Source: Nitrosomonadales bacterium (lineage in GTDB: Bacteria; Pseudomonadota; Gammaproteobacteria; Burkholderiales; SG8-41). From it: a DNA stretch of 8,520 nt. This document shows positions 7,538-8,520 of the stretch, piece after piece. The notes beneath the pieces were generated by a model. It made no database searches. It was given only the letters and a program-made list of their open reading frames with translations, and was not told the DNA's origin. Within the stretch, counting starts at the first letter, position 1; every line of letters begins with the position of its first letter. Where the stretch lies: positions 1 through 8,520 of the forward strand of contig VFLF01000093.1 in assembly GCA_009885185.1 (NCBI GenBank). The letters run 5' to 3'. The position numbers and the translations under genes are program-made.

Positions 7538-8317
7538 TCAGAGGCCGGACACACGCTGTTGCGGCTCCGTGGGACCCAACTGTTCGCTGGTGCGTCCGTA
7601 GCGGCGCTCACGCTGCTGGTAAGAGGCAATGGCGACGTCCAACGCAGCCGCATCAAAATCCGGCCACAACAAATCCGTGAAATAAAGCTCGGTGTACGCC
7701 AGTTGCCACAGCAGAAAATTGCTGATGCGTTTTTCGCCGCCAGTGCGGATGAATAAATCCGGCTCCGGTGCGTCTCCCATGGCGAAATACGGCGCGAGAT
7801 CATTTTCGGTGTAACCACCCGCCTTGGCGGGTTGCTCGCGCAACATGCGATTGACCGCTTGCAACACATCCCAGCGCCCGCCGTAGTTAGCCGCGACAGT
7901 CAACGTAAGTTTTTGATTATATTTTGTTTTTTCTTCCGCCCCCTGGATTAATTCCACGATTCTCGCATCAAAGCGCGACAAATCACCGATCACGCGAAAT
8001 CGAATATCGTTGTCATGCAGCTTGGTGACTTCATTTTCCAGCGCATGCACGAACAACTGCATCAGAAATTTTACTTCTTCAATAGGGCGGCGCCAGTTTT
8101 CGCTGCTGAATGCGAACAACGTCAGGTAATCAACGCCACGCTCGGCGCAGGTGCGCACCGCGCTGCGCACTGACTCGACACCGCGTTTGTGTCCCGCGAT
8201 ACGCGGCAAAAAACGCTGCTTGGCCCAGCGCCCGTTGCCATCCATGATAACGGCGATATGGCGCGGGATTTGCAGCGCTTCCGGCACCTCCTGCGTGGAA
8301 CTCGCGGCAGCGGCCAC
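7538..8317 (-). CDS. uppS: (2E,6E)-farnesyl-diphosphate-specific undecaprenyl diphosphate synthase UppS
   Basis: UppS adds eight cis isoprene units to farnesyl diphosphate to make C55 undecaprenyl diphosphate, the lipid carrier for peptidoglycan and surface polysaccharides. The 259-residue protein shows all cis-prenyltransferase motifs. [14 protein letters not shown] has the catalytic D26, and GHKRG (42-46) has H43. [11 protein letters not shown] is at 68-78, GDLSRF at 111-116 and NYGGRWD at 144-150. The substrate-binding RTGGE is at 191-195, followed by RISNFLLWQ (197-205) and [12 protein letters not shown]. Length matches E. coli (253). The start is a GTG 5 bases after the frr stop, with only a poor upstream ribosome binding site (GGCGG, about 10 bases away). 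A stronger AGGAGG lies inside codons 9-11 but no standard start follows it at good spacing. The gene is followed by cdsA after 27 bases. Confidence 0.97.
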   Translation of the reverse strand: MAAAASSTQEVPEALQIPRHIAVIMDGNGRWAKQRFLPRIAGHKRGVESVRSAVRTCAERGVDYLTLFAFSSENWRRPIEEVKFLMQLFVHALENEVTKLHDNDIRFRVIGDLSRFDARIVELIQGAEEKTKYNQKLTLTVAANYGGRWDVLQAVNRMLREQPAKAGGYTENDLAPYFAMGDAPEPDLFIRTGGEKRISNFLLWQLAYTELYFTDLLWPDFDAAALDVAIASYQQRERRYGRTSEQLGPTEPQQRVSGL

Positions 8318-8322
8318 GGTGC

Positions 8323-8520
8323 TTATACCGCCATCAATTCAGCTTCCTTCGCCTGCAACGCCTTGTCGATATCGGCGATGTGGCGGTCGGTAAGCTTTTG
8401 AATGTCTTCCTGCGCGCGGCGCTCGTCGTCCTCGGCGATGGATTTCTTCTTCAGCAATTCCTTCAACTGGGTGTTGGCATCGCGGCGCACATTGCGTATG
8501 GCCACTTTGGCGTTTTCGCC
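8323..8520 (-). CDS. frr: Ribosome recycling factor (C-terminal part, starts outside the window)
   Basis: Ribosome recycling factor works with EF-G to split post-termination ribosomes in the cytoplasm. The last 65 residues are present, about a third of the usual 185. They cover the end of the three-helix bundle: [35 protein letters not shown], and the terminal KEAELMAV, which closely follow the E. coli pattern (RRDAN, EDD-RR, QKLTD, KEAELM). The frame is open to the window edge, so the gene continues beyond 8520; a GTG codon at 8503-8505 encodes an internal valine and is not the start. The stop lies 5 bases before uppS. In relatives this gene follows rpsB, tsf and pyrH, so the operon promoter is probably outside the window. 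Confidence 0.97.
   Translation of the reverse strand, partial: GENAKVAIRNVRRDANTQLKELLKKKSIAEDDERRAQEDIQKLTDRHIADIDKALQAKEAELMAV

Overview
The window is one uninterrupted block of envelope-biogenesis housekeeping genes, all on the minus strand. Read in the direction of transcription (from high to low coordinates) the order is frr (3' part only), uppS, cdsA, dxr, rseP, bamA, skp, lpxD, fabZ (5' part only). It is a Gram-negative proteobacterium: it has lipid A synthesis, BamA and Skp. The placement of dxr between cdsA and rseP, rather than next to frr as in E. coli, together with the style of the proteins, suggests a betaproteobacterium (or a close gammaproteobacterial relative). The genus cannot be read from this sequence alone.

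Layout: 8323-8520 is the end of ribosome recycling factor. 7538-8317 is undecaprenyl diphosphate synthase, 6704-7510 CDP-diacylglycerol synthase and 5466-6707 DXP reductoisomerase. 4085-5458 is the RseP site-2 protease, 1805-4081 the outer-membrane assembly protein BamA and 1266-1778 the periplasmic chaperone Skp. 168-1220 is the lipid A enzyme LpxD, and 1-171 is the start of the FabZ dehydratase. Gaps between genes are 3 to 45 bases, and two junctions overlap by 4 bases (cdsA/dxr ATGA; lpxD/fabZ GTGA). No stretch over 50 bases lacks a gene. I saw no convincing internal promoter or intrinsic terminator, so the block probably reads as one operon entered from upstream of frr.

How the genes fit together: Dxr makes the isoprenoid precursor MEP and UppS builds the C55 lipid carrier used for peptidoglycan and other surface polymers. 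CdsA makes the precursor of all major phospholipids. FabZ and LpxD supply and use 3-hydroxyacyl-ACP for lipid A. Skp escorts outer-membrane proteins across the periplasm and BamA inserts them. RseP is the intramembrane protease that, in well-studied relatives, relays outer-membrane assembly stress to sigma-E. Every gene looks intact where it is fully inside the window, and all key catalytic motifs that I looked for are present.

I found no mobile element, CRISPR, RNA gene or undescribed system. The findings are small points about start sites, a GC-rich hairpin and operon organisation.
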